A program made the translations under genes and the position numbers. 41,752 bases of DNA from Streptomyces sp. SID9727 (lineage in GTDB: Bacteria > Actinomycetota > Actinomycetes > Streptomycetales > Streptomycetaceae), in assembly GCF_010550605.1 (NCBI RefSeq), contig NZ_JAAGNI010000276.1, positions 1 through 41,752 on the forward strand, read 5' to 3'. The notes under the pieces are model-generated. The model did not search any database. It was not told the origin of the DNA and saw only the letters and a program-made list of their open reading frames with translations. Shown here in pieces: positions 7,710 to 15,645 of this stretch; the stretch's first letter is position 1, and every line of letters starts with the position of its first letter.

Positions 7710-7931
7710 GTGGCCGAGACTCTGAAGAAGGGCAGCCGGGTGACCGGCGCCGCGCGCGACAAGCTCGCGGCAGACCTGAAGAAGAAGTACGACTCCGGTG
7801 CGAGCATCCGGGCGCTGGCCGAGGAAACGGGCCGCTCCTACGGATTCGTCCACCGGATGCTCAGCGAATCCGGAGTGACGCTCCGCGGACGCGGCGGCGC
7901 CACACGAGGCAAGAAGGCCGCGGCGGCCTGA
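7710..7931 (+). CDS. gbn: Nucleoid-associated protein Gbn (GATC-binding HTH protein)
   Basis: A 73-residue basic protein starting VAETLKKGSRVTGAARDKLA. A compact helix-turn-helix at about residues 31-52 (ASIRALAEETGRSYGFVHRM) is followed by a basic glycine-rich tail ending GKKAAAA. Length, sequence and neighbourhood match the Streptomyces protein described as Gbn (SCO1839), a small nucleoid-associated protein that binds GATC-containing sites and affects development and antibiotic production. GTG 7710 was chosen for the GAGGAGG site just upstream; longer versions of the frame have no protein-like sequence. It is transcribed alone, between a strong terminator and the enoyl-CoA hydratase gene. 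Confidence 0.88.
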   Translation: MAETLKKGSRVTGAARDKLAADLKKKYDSGASIRALAEETGRSYGFVHRMLSESGVTLRGRGGATRGKKAAAA

Positions 7932-8025
7932 CGGCCGGCAGCGGATCGGAGCTCGTCACGGGGCGGCTCCGGGAGGTCCCTGGTCCGGGTGCGCCCACCC
8001 GGTCGGCCGCAGGGTCGATCCGGTG

Positions 8026-8041
8026 GTTACTGTTCAGTCAC
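8026..8041. promoter_or_regulatory. Possible TetR-type operator before the enoyl-CoA hydratase gene
   Basis: TTACTGTTCAGTCA (8027-8040) contains the inverted repeat ACTG-TT-CAGT and fits the pattern TTACYNNNNAGT. A similar site (TTACCAACAAGTAT on the minus strand) lies before the sterol-desaturase gene at about 20962-20975. Assignment to a TetR regulator of lipid catabolism is inference. Confidence 0.35.
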
Positions 8042-8082
8042 TTAGCTTCATGTGCTGACTGCACCCGAACCGGAGGCCCCGT

Positions 8083-8874
8083 ATGACCTCGCTCGACTCC
8101 GTGCTCGACCAGGACGGCGTACGACTCACCGTCGACGACGCGGTTGCCACGGTGACCCTCACCAATCCGGCGAAGCGCAACGCCCAGTCTCCCGCTCTGT
8201 GGCGGGCGTTGACCGAGGCCGGACGGGCTCTGCCCGGCAGCGTGCGGGTCGTCGTGCTGCGCGCCGAAGGCGTGTCGTTCTCCGCCGGACTCGACCGCCA
8301 GGCGTTCACCCCCGAGGGATTCGACGGCGAGCCGTCGTTCCTCGACATGGGGCGCGGCCCGGAGGCCGAGCTCGACGCGCTGATCGCCGAGTACCAGGAG
8401 GCGTTCACCTGGTGGCGCCGCAACGACATCGTGTCGATCGCGGCCGTCCAGGGCCACGCCATCGGCGCGGGCTTCCAGCTCGCCCTCGCCTGTGACCTGC
8501 GCATCGTCGCCGACGACGTCCAGTTCGCCATGCGCGAGACCAGCCTCGGCCTGGTGCCCGACCTCACCGGTACGCACCCTCTGGTGCACCTCGTCGGGTA
8601 CGCCCGCGCGCTGGAGATCTGCGCCACCGGCCGCTACGTCCACGCCGAGGAGGCGGAGCGCACCGGCCTGGCCAACCTCGTCGTGCCCGCCGCCGAGCTC
8701 GACGGCGCCGCGCGCGACCTGGCGGGCGCCCTGCTGGCCGCCCCGCGCGACGCCGTCATCGAGACCAAGGCGCTGCTGGGCGGCGCCGTCTCGCGTACGT
8801 ACGAGGAGCAGCGCGCCGCCGAGCGGGCCGCTCAGGGCCGCCGCCTCCGCGACCTGGCGGGCGCCCTCGGCTGA
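8083..8874 (+). CDS. Enoyl-CoA hydratase/isomerase family protein
   Basis: A 263-residue crotonase-fold protein that would act on acyl-CoA thioesters. The first oxyanion-hole segment is LRAEGVSFSAGLDRQAF (about 62-78), and the second is the HAIGAGFQLALACDLRI stretch (about 125-141), where the backbone amide of a glycine stabilises the enolate. The usual hydratase glutamates are not both evident: the region after the second segment reads FAMRETSLGLVPDLTG, with one Glu in RETSLG. The start ATG is preceded by GGAGG. It stands alone and converges on the gene at 8936. Hydratase is the default call, but isomerase or another crotonase activity is possible. Confidence 0.88.
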   Translation: MTSLDSVLDQDGVRLTVDDAVATVTLTNPAKRNAQSPALWRALTEAGRALPGSVRVVVLRAEGVSFSAGLDRQAFTPEGFDGEPSFLDMGRGPEAELDALIAEYQEAFTWWRRNDIVSIAAVQGHAIGAGFQLALACDLRIVADDVQFAMRETSLGLVPDLTGTHPLVHLVGYARALEICATGRYVHAEEAERTGLANLVVPAAELDGAARDLAGALLAAPRDAVIETKALLGGAVSRTYEEQRAAERAAQGRRLRDLAGALG

Positions 8875-8881
8875 CATACGG

Positions 8882-8921
8882 GCGGGCCGGCCGGAGCCGT
8901 GGCCGTCCCCCGCCGGCCCGC
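8882..8921. terminator. Bidirectional hairpin between convergent genes
   Basis: GCGGGCCGGC (8882-8891) pairs with GCCGGCCCGC (8912-8921), a 10-bp stem with a 20-base loop. It lies between the stops of the enoyl-CoA hydratase gene and the minus-strand gene at 8936 and probably serves both. Confidence 0.7.
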
Positions 8922-8935
8922 ACCCGTTCCGAAGC

Positions 8936-9646
8936 TCAGCCCGCCGATCCGCCCTCCGAGACCCCCGTGACCAGCACCGCGACCGGTGGCCGCCCCTCGG
9001 CCGCCGCCGTCACCGCTTCCCGCACGGCCAGGGCGACGTCCAGCGCGCGGTGACCGCTCTCCGTCGCCAGCTCGACGCGCACATGGTCCTCGCCCGTCCG
9101 CACCGCCGGGCCCAGCACCCCGGTCAGCGCCGCCACCCCGGCCACCGAGGCGGCGGCCCGCCCCGCGGCGTTCTCCGCGTCCACCGGGCGCACCTCCGCC
9201 GGCTCCGGCTCCACCCGTTCGGGCGAGCCGTCGAGCAGCCCCGTCACTCTCAGGTCCACCTCGGACACCACCAGGCCGAGCCGGCGCGCGGCGGCCGACA
9301 GAAGGGCCGCGCGCAACGTGTCAGCGGCTGCGGGCAGGGGCCGGTCGGCCGTCGCGGTCATCGTCGCCTCGATTCGTAGGGGACCCGGCGGCAGGGCGCT
9401 CGGGGGTGGGGGGACCTGCGCGGCGGGAGCCGACTCCGGGTCGGCCACGGCGATCCGCAGCTCACCGAGGACCGGACCGGGGTCCGGACCCGCCACCGCC
9501 CGGCGCAGCACCGCGACCGCCGCCCGCTCCGCGATCCAGGCGCCGTCCGCCGGGCCGCCCAAAGGGAGTAGTCGGCCCAGCGAGAGCCGTTGCCGTACCG
9601 CAGCCGTCCACGCATGGGCCCTGTGCGGGCCGTCAGCCGTCGTCAT
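8936..9646 (-). CDS. Hypothetical protein with an Asp23-like C-terminus, divergent from the Asp23 operon
   Basis: A 236-residue Ala/Pro-rich soluble protein starting MTTADGPHRAHAW (ATG 9644-9646; GTG two codons upstream is possible). The N-terminal half has an amphipathic helical segment and a Pro-rich linker. The C-terminal part contains a pattern of strand, helix (VALAVREAVTAAA) and strand (VAVLVTGV) like the end of the Asp23 proteins encoded divergently just downstream of its start. I recall relatives carrying an uninformative database name about a baculovirus P10 protein, which is not evidence of function. The position (divergent, 93 bases apart) suggests a role with the Asp23/AmaP group. 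Confidence 0.7.
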   Translation of the reverse strand: MTTADGPHRAHAWTAAVRQRLSLGRLLPLGGPADGAWIAERAAVAVLRRAVAGPDPGPVLGELRIAVADPESAPAAQVPPPPSALPPGPLRIEATMTATADRPLPAAADTLRAALLSAAARRLGLVVSEVDLRVTGLLDGSPERVEPEPAEVRPVDAENAAGRAAASVAGVAALTGVLGPAVRTGEDHVRVELATESGHRALDVALAVREAVTAAAEGRPPVAVLVTGVSEGGSAG

Positions 9647-9739
9647 GGCCACCAGACTGCCGTATCCACGGCGCGAGTCGGGGCAAGCGCCCTTAATGTG
9701 GGCAAAGTAGTCAAATCTGCCCCGAAGGGAAGAGCGGCG

Positions 9740-10222
9740 ATGACCGAGACCCCACAGCGGAACCGGCCCGAGAACTCCGACAGCAACGCCTCGGGCGGCA
9801 GCAGCCTGACCAAGCGCGGCGGAGGCGACCCCGGCACCCGCGGCCGTACGACGATCGCCGACGGAGTGGTCGAGAAGATCGCCGGAATGGCGGCACGCGA
9901 CGTCGTCGGAGTGCACGCCATGGGCAGCGGCCTGTCCCGCACCTTCGGCGCGGTCCGCGACCGGGTCCCCGGCGGCTCCAAGTCCGTCACCCGGGGCGTC
10001 AAGGCGGAGGTCGGCGAGACCCAGACCGCGCTGGACCTGGAGATCGTCGTGGACTACGGCGTGTCGATCTCCGACGTCGCCCGCGACGTACGGGAGAACG
10101 TCGTCGCGGCCGTCGAGCGCATGACGGGCCTCGAAGTGGTCGAGGTCAACATCGCCGTCAGCGACGTGAAGCTGCCCGACGAGGACGACGATGACGACGA
10201 GTCAGAGTCCCGCGTCCAGTAG
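9740..10222 (+). CDS. Asp23/Gls24 family envelope stress protein
   Basis: A 160-residue protein from ATG 9740. After about 45 disordered polar residues comes the Asp23 domain (GRTTIADGVVEKIAGMAARD at about 34-53, then LDLEIVVDYGVSISDVARDV and ENVVAAVERMTGLEVVEVNI), ending in a long acidic tail (DEDDDDDES). Asp23 proteins gather at the membrane through the anchor AmaP and are linked to cell-envelope stress in Gram-positive bacteria. It is the first gene of a five-gene operon that includes an AmaP-like protein. The repeated GAC/GAG codons of the acidic tail (about 10177-10204) look like coding sequence, not a slippage tract. Confidence 0.9.
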   Translation: MTETPQRNRPENSDSNASGGSSLTKRGGGDPGTRGRTTIADGVVEKIAGMAARDVVGVHAMGSGLSRTFGAVRDRVPGGSKSVTRGVKAEVGETQTALDLEIVVDYGVSISDVARDVRENVVAAVERMTGLEVVEVNIAVSDVKLPDEDDDDDESESRVQ

Positions 10223-10255
10223 TCCCGGCGTCCCCGAGCGGTTGAGGAGCACACG

Positions 10256-10447
10256 ATGAGCATGGCTGTGGCCGGTCTGCTGGCCGGCATGGCGCTCGGT
10301 TTCGCCGGGTATTTCGGCGGGTTCGGAGCCTTTGTTCTGGTGGCCGCCCTCGGAGCGGTCGGCTTCGTCGCCGGCCGGTTCTTCGACGGCGACCTGGAAC
10401 CCGGCGACTTCTTCCGTAGTCGCGAGCGCGGCGACCGACGGCGGTGA
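10256..10447 (+). CDS. Small glycine-rich membrane protein of the Asp23 operon
   Basis: A 63-residue protein starting MSMAVAGLLAGMALGFAGYF. One or two glycine-rich hydrophobic segments at about 3-40 are followed by a charged tail (GDLEPGDFFRSRERGDRRR). GAGGAG precedes the ATG. Its stop overlaps the GTG of the next gene (GTGA), so the two are translationally coupled. In Gram-positive Asp23 operons a small DUF2273-type membrane protein occupies the same kind of position; this protein may be the actinobacterial counterpart, though I cannot confirm the family. Confidence 0.85.
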   Translation: MSMAVAGLLAGMALGFAGYFGGFGAFVLVAALGAVGFVAGRFFDGDLEPGDFFRSRERGDRRR

Positions 10448-10806
10448 CGGCGGTGTCGGGGGCGAGCGGCCCGGTCTCGGCCGGGGAACGGGGAGAGACG
10501 CGGATCGCCGACCGGGTGGTCGCGAAGATCGCCGCGCAGGCGGCCAAGGAGGCGGTCGACGCGACCCCGAAGGAGGCGGCGTCGCCGCGTGCCACGGTCA
10601 CCGTGCACCGCGACACCGCCCGCGTTCGGGTGAGCCTGGAGCTGGGATATCCCGCTGACATCGGCCACCAGTGCGGTGCCGTGCGTCGGCGGGTCGCCGA
10701 GCGGGTAAAGGCGTTGGCGGGGATGGAGGTGCCCGAAGTGGCCGTCCAGGTCGAACGCCTGCATCCCACCGGAGCGAGCCTGGCGGCACAGGGGAGGATT
10801 CGATGA
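10444..10806 (+). CDS. Short Asp23/Gls24-family protein (second copy)
   Basis: A 120-residue protein from GTG 10444, overlapping the preceding stop. It has a compact Asp23 domain: GETRIADRVVAKIAAQAAKE, then VTVHRDTARVRVSLELGYP, then VRRRVAERVKALAGMEVPEV and VAVQVERL. It lacks the N-terminal extension and acidic tail of the first copy. Its stop overlaps the ATG of the next gene (ATGA). Two different Asp23 domains in one operon suggest a hetero-oligomer at the membrane; that is inference. Confidence 0.87.
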   Translation: MTAVSGASGPVSAGERGETRIADRVVAKIAAQAAKEAVDATPKEAASPRATVTVHRDTARVRVSLELGYPADIGHQCGAVRRRVAERVKALAGMEVPEVAVQVERLHPTGASLAAQGRIR

Positions 10807-11489
10807 CCGAGCCCCACGATCCGGACGACGGCACGCGGCGACCGCCCGAGCCCGGGGCGGCGGAACACGGCAGTGTCCTCGCCCTCGACCAGTCGGCCTC
10901 CTCCGCGGCCTACGAACCCACGCCCGACAAGGAACGGCCCGAAGGCGGCGCGGGGCGCTTCTGGGCCGCCCGCCGCATCCCCGCCGGCATCGTCGCCGCC
11001 GTGGTCCTCGGCGCGAGCGGCCTGCTCCTCTACGACGTGGCGGCGGTCCGCGCCGGACACTCCGCGATGCAGTGGCGCCGCTCCCTGGCGGACGAGCTCG
11101 CGACGCGGAAGCTCGACGACGTCTGGGTGCTCACCGGCGCGTCGATCGCGGCCGCCCTCGGGCTCTGGCTGCTGCTCCTCGCGCTCACCCCCGGACTGCG
11201 CGACCTGCTGCCGATGCGCCGCGAACACACCGACGTGCGCGCCGCGCTCGACCGGACGGCGGCGGCCATGGTGCTGCGCGACCGGGCCGTCGAAGTGGCC
11301 GGCGTCCAGTCGGTCCGGGTCCGCATGGGCCGGAGAAAGGTGGGGGTGCGTGCCGTGTCGCACTTCCGTGAACTCGACGACGTACGGGCCGACCTGGACA
11401 CCGTGCTCTCCACAGGCATCCGGGAACTCGGACTCGCCAGGCAGCCGAGCCTGTCGGTCCATGTCCGCCGGCCGGCGAAGAAGGGGTGA
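10803..11489 (+). CDS. Two-helix membrane protein of the Asp23 operon (DUF6286-like)
   Basis: A 228-residue protein from ATG 10803. It has about 60 polar residues, a transmembrane helix (IPAGIVAAVVLGASGLLLYD, about 60-79), a loop, a second helix (WVLTGASIAAALGLWLLLLA, about 103-122), and then a cytoplasmic alpha/beta domain of about 100 residues in which VEVAGVQSVRVRMGRRKVGVR resembles the strand-rich core of AmaP/Asp23-associated proteins. It is coupled by stop-start overlap on both sides (ATGA before, GTGA after). The DUF number is recalled, not looked up. Its role would be membrane tethering of the Asp23 complex. Confidence 0.82.
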   Translation: MTEPHDPDDGTRRPPEPGAAEHGSVLALDQSASSAAYEPTPDKERPEGGAGRFWAARRIPAGIVAAVVLGASGLLLYDVAAVRAGHSAMQWRRSLADELATRKLDDVWVLTGASIAAALGLWLLLLALTPGLRDLLPMRREHTDVRAALDRTAAAMVLRDRAVEVAGVQSVRVRMGRRKVGVRAVSHFRELDDVRADLDTVLSTGIRELGLARQPSLSVHVRRPAKKG

Positions 11490-12073
11490 GCGGCGTGCTC
11501 AGGACCGTCAACCGGGTACTGCTGGCCCTGGCCGGACTGGTGCTGCTCTGCGTGGGCGGCGGGGTGCTCGCCGCGGCGACGGGCCTCTCCGTGCCGTCCT
11601 GGTGGCCCTGGTACGGCAAGAACGACGTGCTGCTCAGCGAGGCGGACCGGGACCGCTGGCGCTCCGAGGGCTGGTGGTGGCCGACGGTCATCGCGGTCCT
11701 CGCCGTCCTCGTGGTCCTCGCCCTGTGGTGGCTGCTGGCCCAGTTCCGCCGCTCCCGCCTGAACGAGGTGCTGGTCGACAGCGGCGACGGCGAGGGCGCC
11801 CTGCTGCGCGGCCGGGCCCTGGAGGGCGTGCTCTCCGATGAGGCGGGCGCCCTGGACGGCGTCGCCCGCGCCCAGGTCACCCTGACCGGCAAGCGCTCCA
11901 CCCCGGCCGCCCGGGTCCGGCTGCTGATGGAGCCGCACGCCGCGCCGGACGAGGCGCTGGGCAGGCTGAGCGACGAGGCGCTGGCCCATGCCAGGGACTC
12001 CGCGGGGCTGGCCCGGCTGCCCGCCGAGGTCCGGCTCAAGGCCGTCAAGCACCGGGCGGCGCGGGTGAGCTGA
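11486..12073 (+). CDS. AmaP-like membrane anchor of the Asp23 operon
   Basis: A 195-residue protein from GTG 11486. Helix 1 is at about 8-31 (VLLALAGLVLLCVGGGVLAA). An extracytoplasmic Trp-rich loop (PSWWPWYGKNDVLL and RWRSEGWWW) precedes helix 2 at about 65-87 (PTVIAVLAVLVVLALWWLLA). A cytoplasmic domain (about 95-180) follows, with the AmaP-type pattern of alternating strand and helix. In staphylococci AmaP holds Asp23 at the membrane. As the last gene of the coupled operon, followed by a strong hairpin, it fits that job. Confidence 0.83.
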   Translation: MSGVLRTVNRVLLALAGLVLLCVGGGVLAAATGLSVPSWWPWYGKNDVLLSEADRDRWRSEGWWWPTVIAVLAVLVVLALWWLLAQFRRSRLNEVLVDSGDGEGALLRGRALEGVLSDEAGALDGVARAQVTLTGKRSTPAARVRLLMEPHAAPDEALGRLSDEALAHARDSAGLARLPAEVRLKAVKHRAARVS

Positions 12074-12082
12074 GGACGGGAT

Positions 12083-12106
12083 GGTGGCGCGGACCCCCGC
12101 GCCACC
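12083..12106. terminator. Bidirectional hairpin after the Asp23 operon
   Basis: GGTGGCGCGG (12083-12092) pairs with CCGCGCCACC (12097-12106) across a 4-base loop. It lies between the convergent stops of the AmaP-like gene and the SDR gene. Confidence 0.8.
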
Positions 12107-12115
12107 GCCCGCGGC

Positions 12116-12871
12116 TCAGAATCCGTGCCGGTGTCCGCCGTCGACCGGCACCATGATGCCCGTCAGGTACGAGGCGGCGGGGGACAGCAGGAACGCGGCC
12201 GTGCGGCCGAACTCCTCCGGGGTGCCGTAGCGGCGCAGCGGGATGTTCGCCTCGTTGGCGGTACGCGCCTTCTCCGCGTCGCCCGACAGCGCGTCCAGCT
12301 CCCGCACCCGGTCCGTGTCGATCCGGGCCGGCAGCAGACCCACGACCCGGATGCCGCGCGGGCCCAGCTCGTCGGCCATCGACTTGGCGACGCCGGCCAG
12401 GCCGGGGCGCAGCCCGTTGGAGACGGTCAGCCCGGGAATCGGCTCGTGGACGGAGCCGGAGAGCACGAAGCCGATGGCCCCGCCCTCGCCGAGCGCCGCG
12501 GCGGCGGCCCTGGCCAGCCGTACCGCACCCAGGAACACCGAATCGAAAGCGGTCTGCCACTGCTCGTCGGTGTTGTCCGCGATCCCGCCCGGCGGCGGGC
12601 CGCCGACGCTGATGAGGATGCCGTCGAGCCGGCCCAGGCCCTCCTGGGCGGCCTCCACCAGTCGCTCGGCCGCCGCCGGGTCGGCGTTGTCGGCGGCGAG
12701 ACCGACGGCGTCCGGGCCCAGGTCGGCGGCGGCCTGCTGGGCGCGCTTCTCGTCCCGGCCGGTGATGATCACCTTCGCGCCGTCCGCCACCAGGGCCCGA
12801 GCGGTGGCGTAGCCGAGCCCGCGCGTCGCTCCGGTGACGATGTACACACGGTCCTTCAGTCCAAGATCCAT
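12116..12871 (-). CDS. SDR-family protein lacking the usual Tyr/Lys pair
   Basis: A 251-residue short-chain dehydrogenase fold. The NAD(P)-binding TGATRGLG (13-20), DNAD and the C-terminal PVDGG are intact. The active-site region is unusual: lined up with FabG, Ser138 is kept, but the catalytic Tyr position is Ser151 and the Lys position is Arg155 (SNGLRPGLAG), so there is no Tyr-x-x-x-Lys. A recognised side branch of SDRs carries this S-N-x-x-R pattern, so this may be a different chemistry rather than decay. The gene starts 4 bases after the stop of the GH15 gene, so the two form an operon. Confidence 0.85.
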   Translation of the reverse strand: MDLGLKDRVYIVTGATRGLGYATARALVADGAKVIITGRDEKRAQQAAADLGPDAVGLAADNADPAAAERLVEAAQEGLGRLDGILISVGGPPPGGIADNTDEQWQTAFDSVFLGAVRLARAAAAALGEGGAIGFVLSGSVHEPIPGLTVSNGLRPGLAGVAKSMADELGPRGIRVVGLLPARIDTDRVRELDALSGDAEKARTANEANIPLRRYGTPEEFGRTAAFLLSPAASYLTGIMVPVDGGHRHGF

Positions 12872-12875
12872 GGCC

Positions 12876-14702
12876 CTATCCTGCCGTGCCGCCCGGGTCC
12901 GTGTCCTCGGCGGCCCGCTCCTCCACGGGCCGCGCCTCGGCCAGCGCCACCGCCGTACCGACCAGGCCGATATGGCTGAACGCCTGCGGGAAGTTGCCGA
13001 GCTGGCGCCCCGCCGCCGTGTCGTACTCCTCGGCCAGCAGGCCCACGTCGTTGCGCAGGGCGAGCAGCCGCTCGAAGAGCTCGGTCGCCTCCCCGGTGCG
13101 CCCGGTCAGCCGCAGGGCGTCCGCCAGCCAGAACGAGCAGGCCAGGAACGCGCCCTCGCCGCCCGGCAGCCCGTCGATCGAGACGCCGTCCGTGCTGTAG
13201 CGGCGCACCAGACCGCCGCTGCCCAGCTCCGCGCGCACCGCGTCCACCGTGCCGATCACCCGGGGGTCGTCCGGCGGCAGGAAGCCGGTCCGGGCGATGA
13301 GGAGCGTCGAGGCGTCCAGTTCCCGGGAGCCGTACGACTGGGTGAAGGTGTTGCGCACCGGGTCGTAGCCCTTCTCGCACACCTCCCGGTGCACGGCGTC
13401 CCGCATTGCCCGCCAGCGGTCCGCGTCCCCGGCCAGGGACGGGTCGTCCTCCAGGCTGCGCACCGCCCGGTCGGCCGCGACCCAGGCCATCACCTTGGAG
13501 TGCACGAAGTGGCGCCGCTGCCCGCGGATCTCCCACAGGCCCTCGTCCGGTTCGCGCCAGGTGGACTCCAGGAACCCGAGCAGGCTGAGCTGGAGGCTCC
13601 AGGCGTGCGGCTTGTCGTCCAGGCCCGCGTCACGGGCCAGCCGGAGCGAGTCGATGACCTCCCCGTACACGTCCAGCTGACGCTGGCGCACCGCCGCGTT
13701 GCCGATCCTGACCGGGGCGGAGTTCTCGTAGCCGCGCAGCCACGGCAGTTCGGACTCGGGGAGTCTGCGCTCGCCGGCCAGCCCGTACATGATCTGGAGG
13801 TCGGCCGGGTCCCCGGCGACCGCGCGCAGCAGCCAGTCCCGCCAGGCGGCGGCCTCCTCCACGTAGCCGGCCGAGATCAGCGCGCCGAGGGTGAGCGTGG
13901 AGTCCCGCAGCCAGCAGAAGCGGTAGTCCCAGTTCCGTACGCCGCCGATCTCCTCCGGGAGCGAGGTGGTCGGGGCCGCCACGATGCCGCCGGTCGGGCC
14001 GAAGGTCAGCGCTTTGAGGGTGATCAGTGAGCGGATCACGGCGTCCCGGTACGGTCCCTGGTACTCGCAGCGGGCGGACCACTCGGCCCAGTCGGTCAGG
14101 GCGTTCTCCAGCGCCTCGTAGGGGTCGACGCGCTTGGGCCGCGGCGAGTGCGAGGGGTGCCAGGTCAGGACGAAGGCCACCTTCTCGCCCTCGGAGACCG
14201 TGAAGGACGAACAGGTGGAGAACTGCTGGCCCCACGTCTTGACCGGCGGTTCGCTGCGCAGCCAGGCGGAGTCCGGCCCGGCGACGGCGACCCGGTGGCC
14301 GTCCGAGCGGCGCATCCACGGCACGATGGAGCCGAAGTCGAAGCGCAGCCGGATCACCGACGACATCTCGACGGTGCCGCTGACCCCCTCGACGATCCGC
14401 ATCACGTCCGGCTCCTTGTCGCGCTGCGGCATGAAGTCGATCACCTTGACGGTGCCGGTGCGCGTCTCCCAGTACGTCTCCAGGACGAGGGAGTCGCCCG
14501 CGTAGCCGCGCCGGGTGCAGGTGTCCGCGCCCTTCGGCGCGATCCGCCAGTGGCCGTTCTCCTCGTCGCCGAGCAGGGCGGCGAAGCAGGCGCCCGAGTC
14601 GAAGCGGGGCAGGCACAACCAGTCGACAGAACCGTTTTTGCCGACCAGCGCCGCGGTCTGGAGATCGCCGATGAGGGCGTAGTCCTCGATGCGTGGGGTC
14701 AC
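12876..14702 (-). CDS. Glycoside hydrolase family 15 protein (trehalase/glucoamylase-like)
   Basis: A 608-residue protein starting at GTG 14700-14702. It begins IEDYALIGDLQTAALVGKNG, the N-terminal beta-sandwich typical of bacterial GH15 enzymes. The (alpha/alpha)6 catalytic region contains IGGVRNWDYRFCWLRDSTLT (about 255-275) and EGAFLACSFWLADAL (about 530), the latter carrying a probable catalytic glutamate. There is no signal peptide, so it acts in the cytoplasm, which favours trehalose or storage glucan as substrate; actinobacterial GH15 proteins include trehalases. The SDR gene follows 4 bases later. The substrate is undecided. Confidence 0.9.
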   Translation of the reverse strand: MTPRIEDYALIGDLQTAALVGKNGSVDWLCLPRFDSGACFAALLGDEENGHWRIAPKGADTCTRRGYAGDSLVLETYWETRTGTVKVIDFMPQRDKEPDVMRIVEGVSGTVEMSSVIRLRFDFGSIVPWMRRSDGHRVAVAGPDSAWLRSEPPVKTWGQQFSTCSSFTVSEGEKVAFVLTWHPSHSPRPKRVDPYEALENALTDWAEWSARCEYQGPYRDAVIRSLITLKALTFGPTGGIVAAPTTSLPEEIGGVRNWDYRFCWLRDSTLTLGALISAGYVEEAAAWRDWLLRAVAGDPADLQIMYGLAGERRLPESELPWLRGYENSAPVRIGNAAVRQRQLDVYGEVIDSLRLARDAGLDDKPHAWSLQLSLLGFLESTWREPDEGLWEIRGQRRHFVHSKVMAWVAADRAVRSLEDDPSLAGDADRWRAMRDAVHREVCEKGYDPVRNTFTQSYGSRELDASTLLIARTGFLPPDDPRVIGTVDAVRAELGSGGLVRRYSTDGVSIDGLPGGEGAFLACSFWLADALRLTGRTGEATELFERLLALRNDVGLLAEEYDTAAGRQLGNFPQAFSHIGLVGTAVALAEARPVEERAAEDTDPGGTAG

Positions 14703-14764
14703 GTCCAGGCGTCTTCCCGAACCCGGCCACCGTTAAGCAGACCGGGTGTCGGGAGAGGCGGGAG

Positions 14765-15574
14765 TCACCCGTGGGCGGGCTCGGGCTCCGGCGTCGCGTC
14801 CTCGTCGTCGGCGGCGGCCGCCTCCGCGGCGGCGACCCGGTCGCGCTTCTCGCGCCGGGCCAGGACCACGAAGCCCACCGGGACCCCGGCGGCGAACAGC
14901 CACCACTGCACGGCGTACGCCATGTGCGGGCCGATGGAGCTGTCGTCGGGGGCCTCGATCGGCTCGGGCGAGCCGTTCTGCGGCGCCGGGGCGGTCAGCT
15001 CGATGTAGCCGCCGAGCACCGGGCGGTCGAGCAGCCGGGCCTGCTGGGCGCTGCTGATCAGCATCACCTGGCGGTCCGGAAGGTCCGAGATGTCCTTGAT
15101 GCCGCTCGCACCGGTCGTCTCGTCGGCCTTGAGCCGCCCGGTGATGGTCACCTCGCCCTTCGGGGCGGCCGGTACGTCGGGGAAGGCGTGCTGGTCGTCG
15201 GCGGAGGGCACCCAGCCCCGGTTGACCATCACCGTGCCGCCGCCCTTGAGGTCGAACGGGGCCAGCACATGGACACCGATGGAGCCGTCGGTGGCGGTCC
15301 TGCGGCGGACGACGACCTCGTGCTTCTCGTCAAAGGTCCCGGTGGCCGTCACGGTGCGCCAGTAGTCCGAGCGCGGAACGGTGTGGCCGGGTGAGGTGAG
15401 CGTGGACACGGCGACCGGGTCCGCCTTGAGATTGCGCGAGATCAGGGCGTTCTGCGCGACCTTGTGCTCGTGCCGGTGAAGCTGCCAGAAACCCAGCTCG
15501 ATCATCGTGGGGATGAGCACGAGCGAGAGGAGGGCGAGGATCAGCCACTGCCGGGTCATCAGGAAGCGGTACAC
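14765..15574 (-). CDS. SURF1-family protein
   Basis: About 269 residues from GTG 15572-15574 (VYRFLMTRQW). An upstream GTG at 15613 would add 13 residues, but SURF1 proteins of streptomycetes usually start at YRFL. It has an N-terminal membrane helix (about 9-29), the family pattern FWQLHRHEHK, a periplasmic beta domain with YWRTVTATGTF and VNRGWVPS, a C-terminal helix (YAVQWWLFAAGVPVGFVVLA) and a charged tail. SURF1 helps insert haem into cytochrome c oxidase. No oxidase genes are nearby. A TACCGT about 6 bases before the chosen start could be a leaderless -10. Confidence 0.9.
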   Translation of the reverse strand: MYRFLMTRQWLILALLSLVLIPTMIELGFWQLHRHEHKVAQNALISRNLKADPVAVSTLTSPGHTVPRSDYWRTVTATGTFDEKHEVVVRRRTATDGSIGVHVLAPFDLKGGGTVMVNRGWVPSADDQHAFPDVPAAPKGEVTITGRLKADETTGASGIKDISDLPDRQVMLISSAQQARLLDRPVLGGYIELTAPAPQNGSPEPIEAPDDSSIGPHMAYAVQWWLFAAGVPVGFVVLARREKRDRVAAAEAAAADDEDATPEPEPAHG

Positions 15575-15645
15575 CCCACGACGGTACAACCGGCCGTGGG
15601 GTGTCTCGCGCACGGGGTGGCCGAAGGGGTGGCCGCCCCATGTCC

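Noticed and set aside
10177..10204. GAC/GAG tract as a simple-sequence repeat
   Set aside because: It encodes the acidic C-terminal tail of the Asp23 protein and is not a regular repeat unit.
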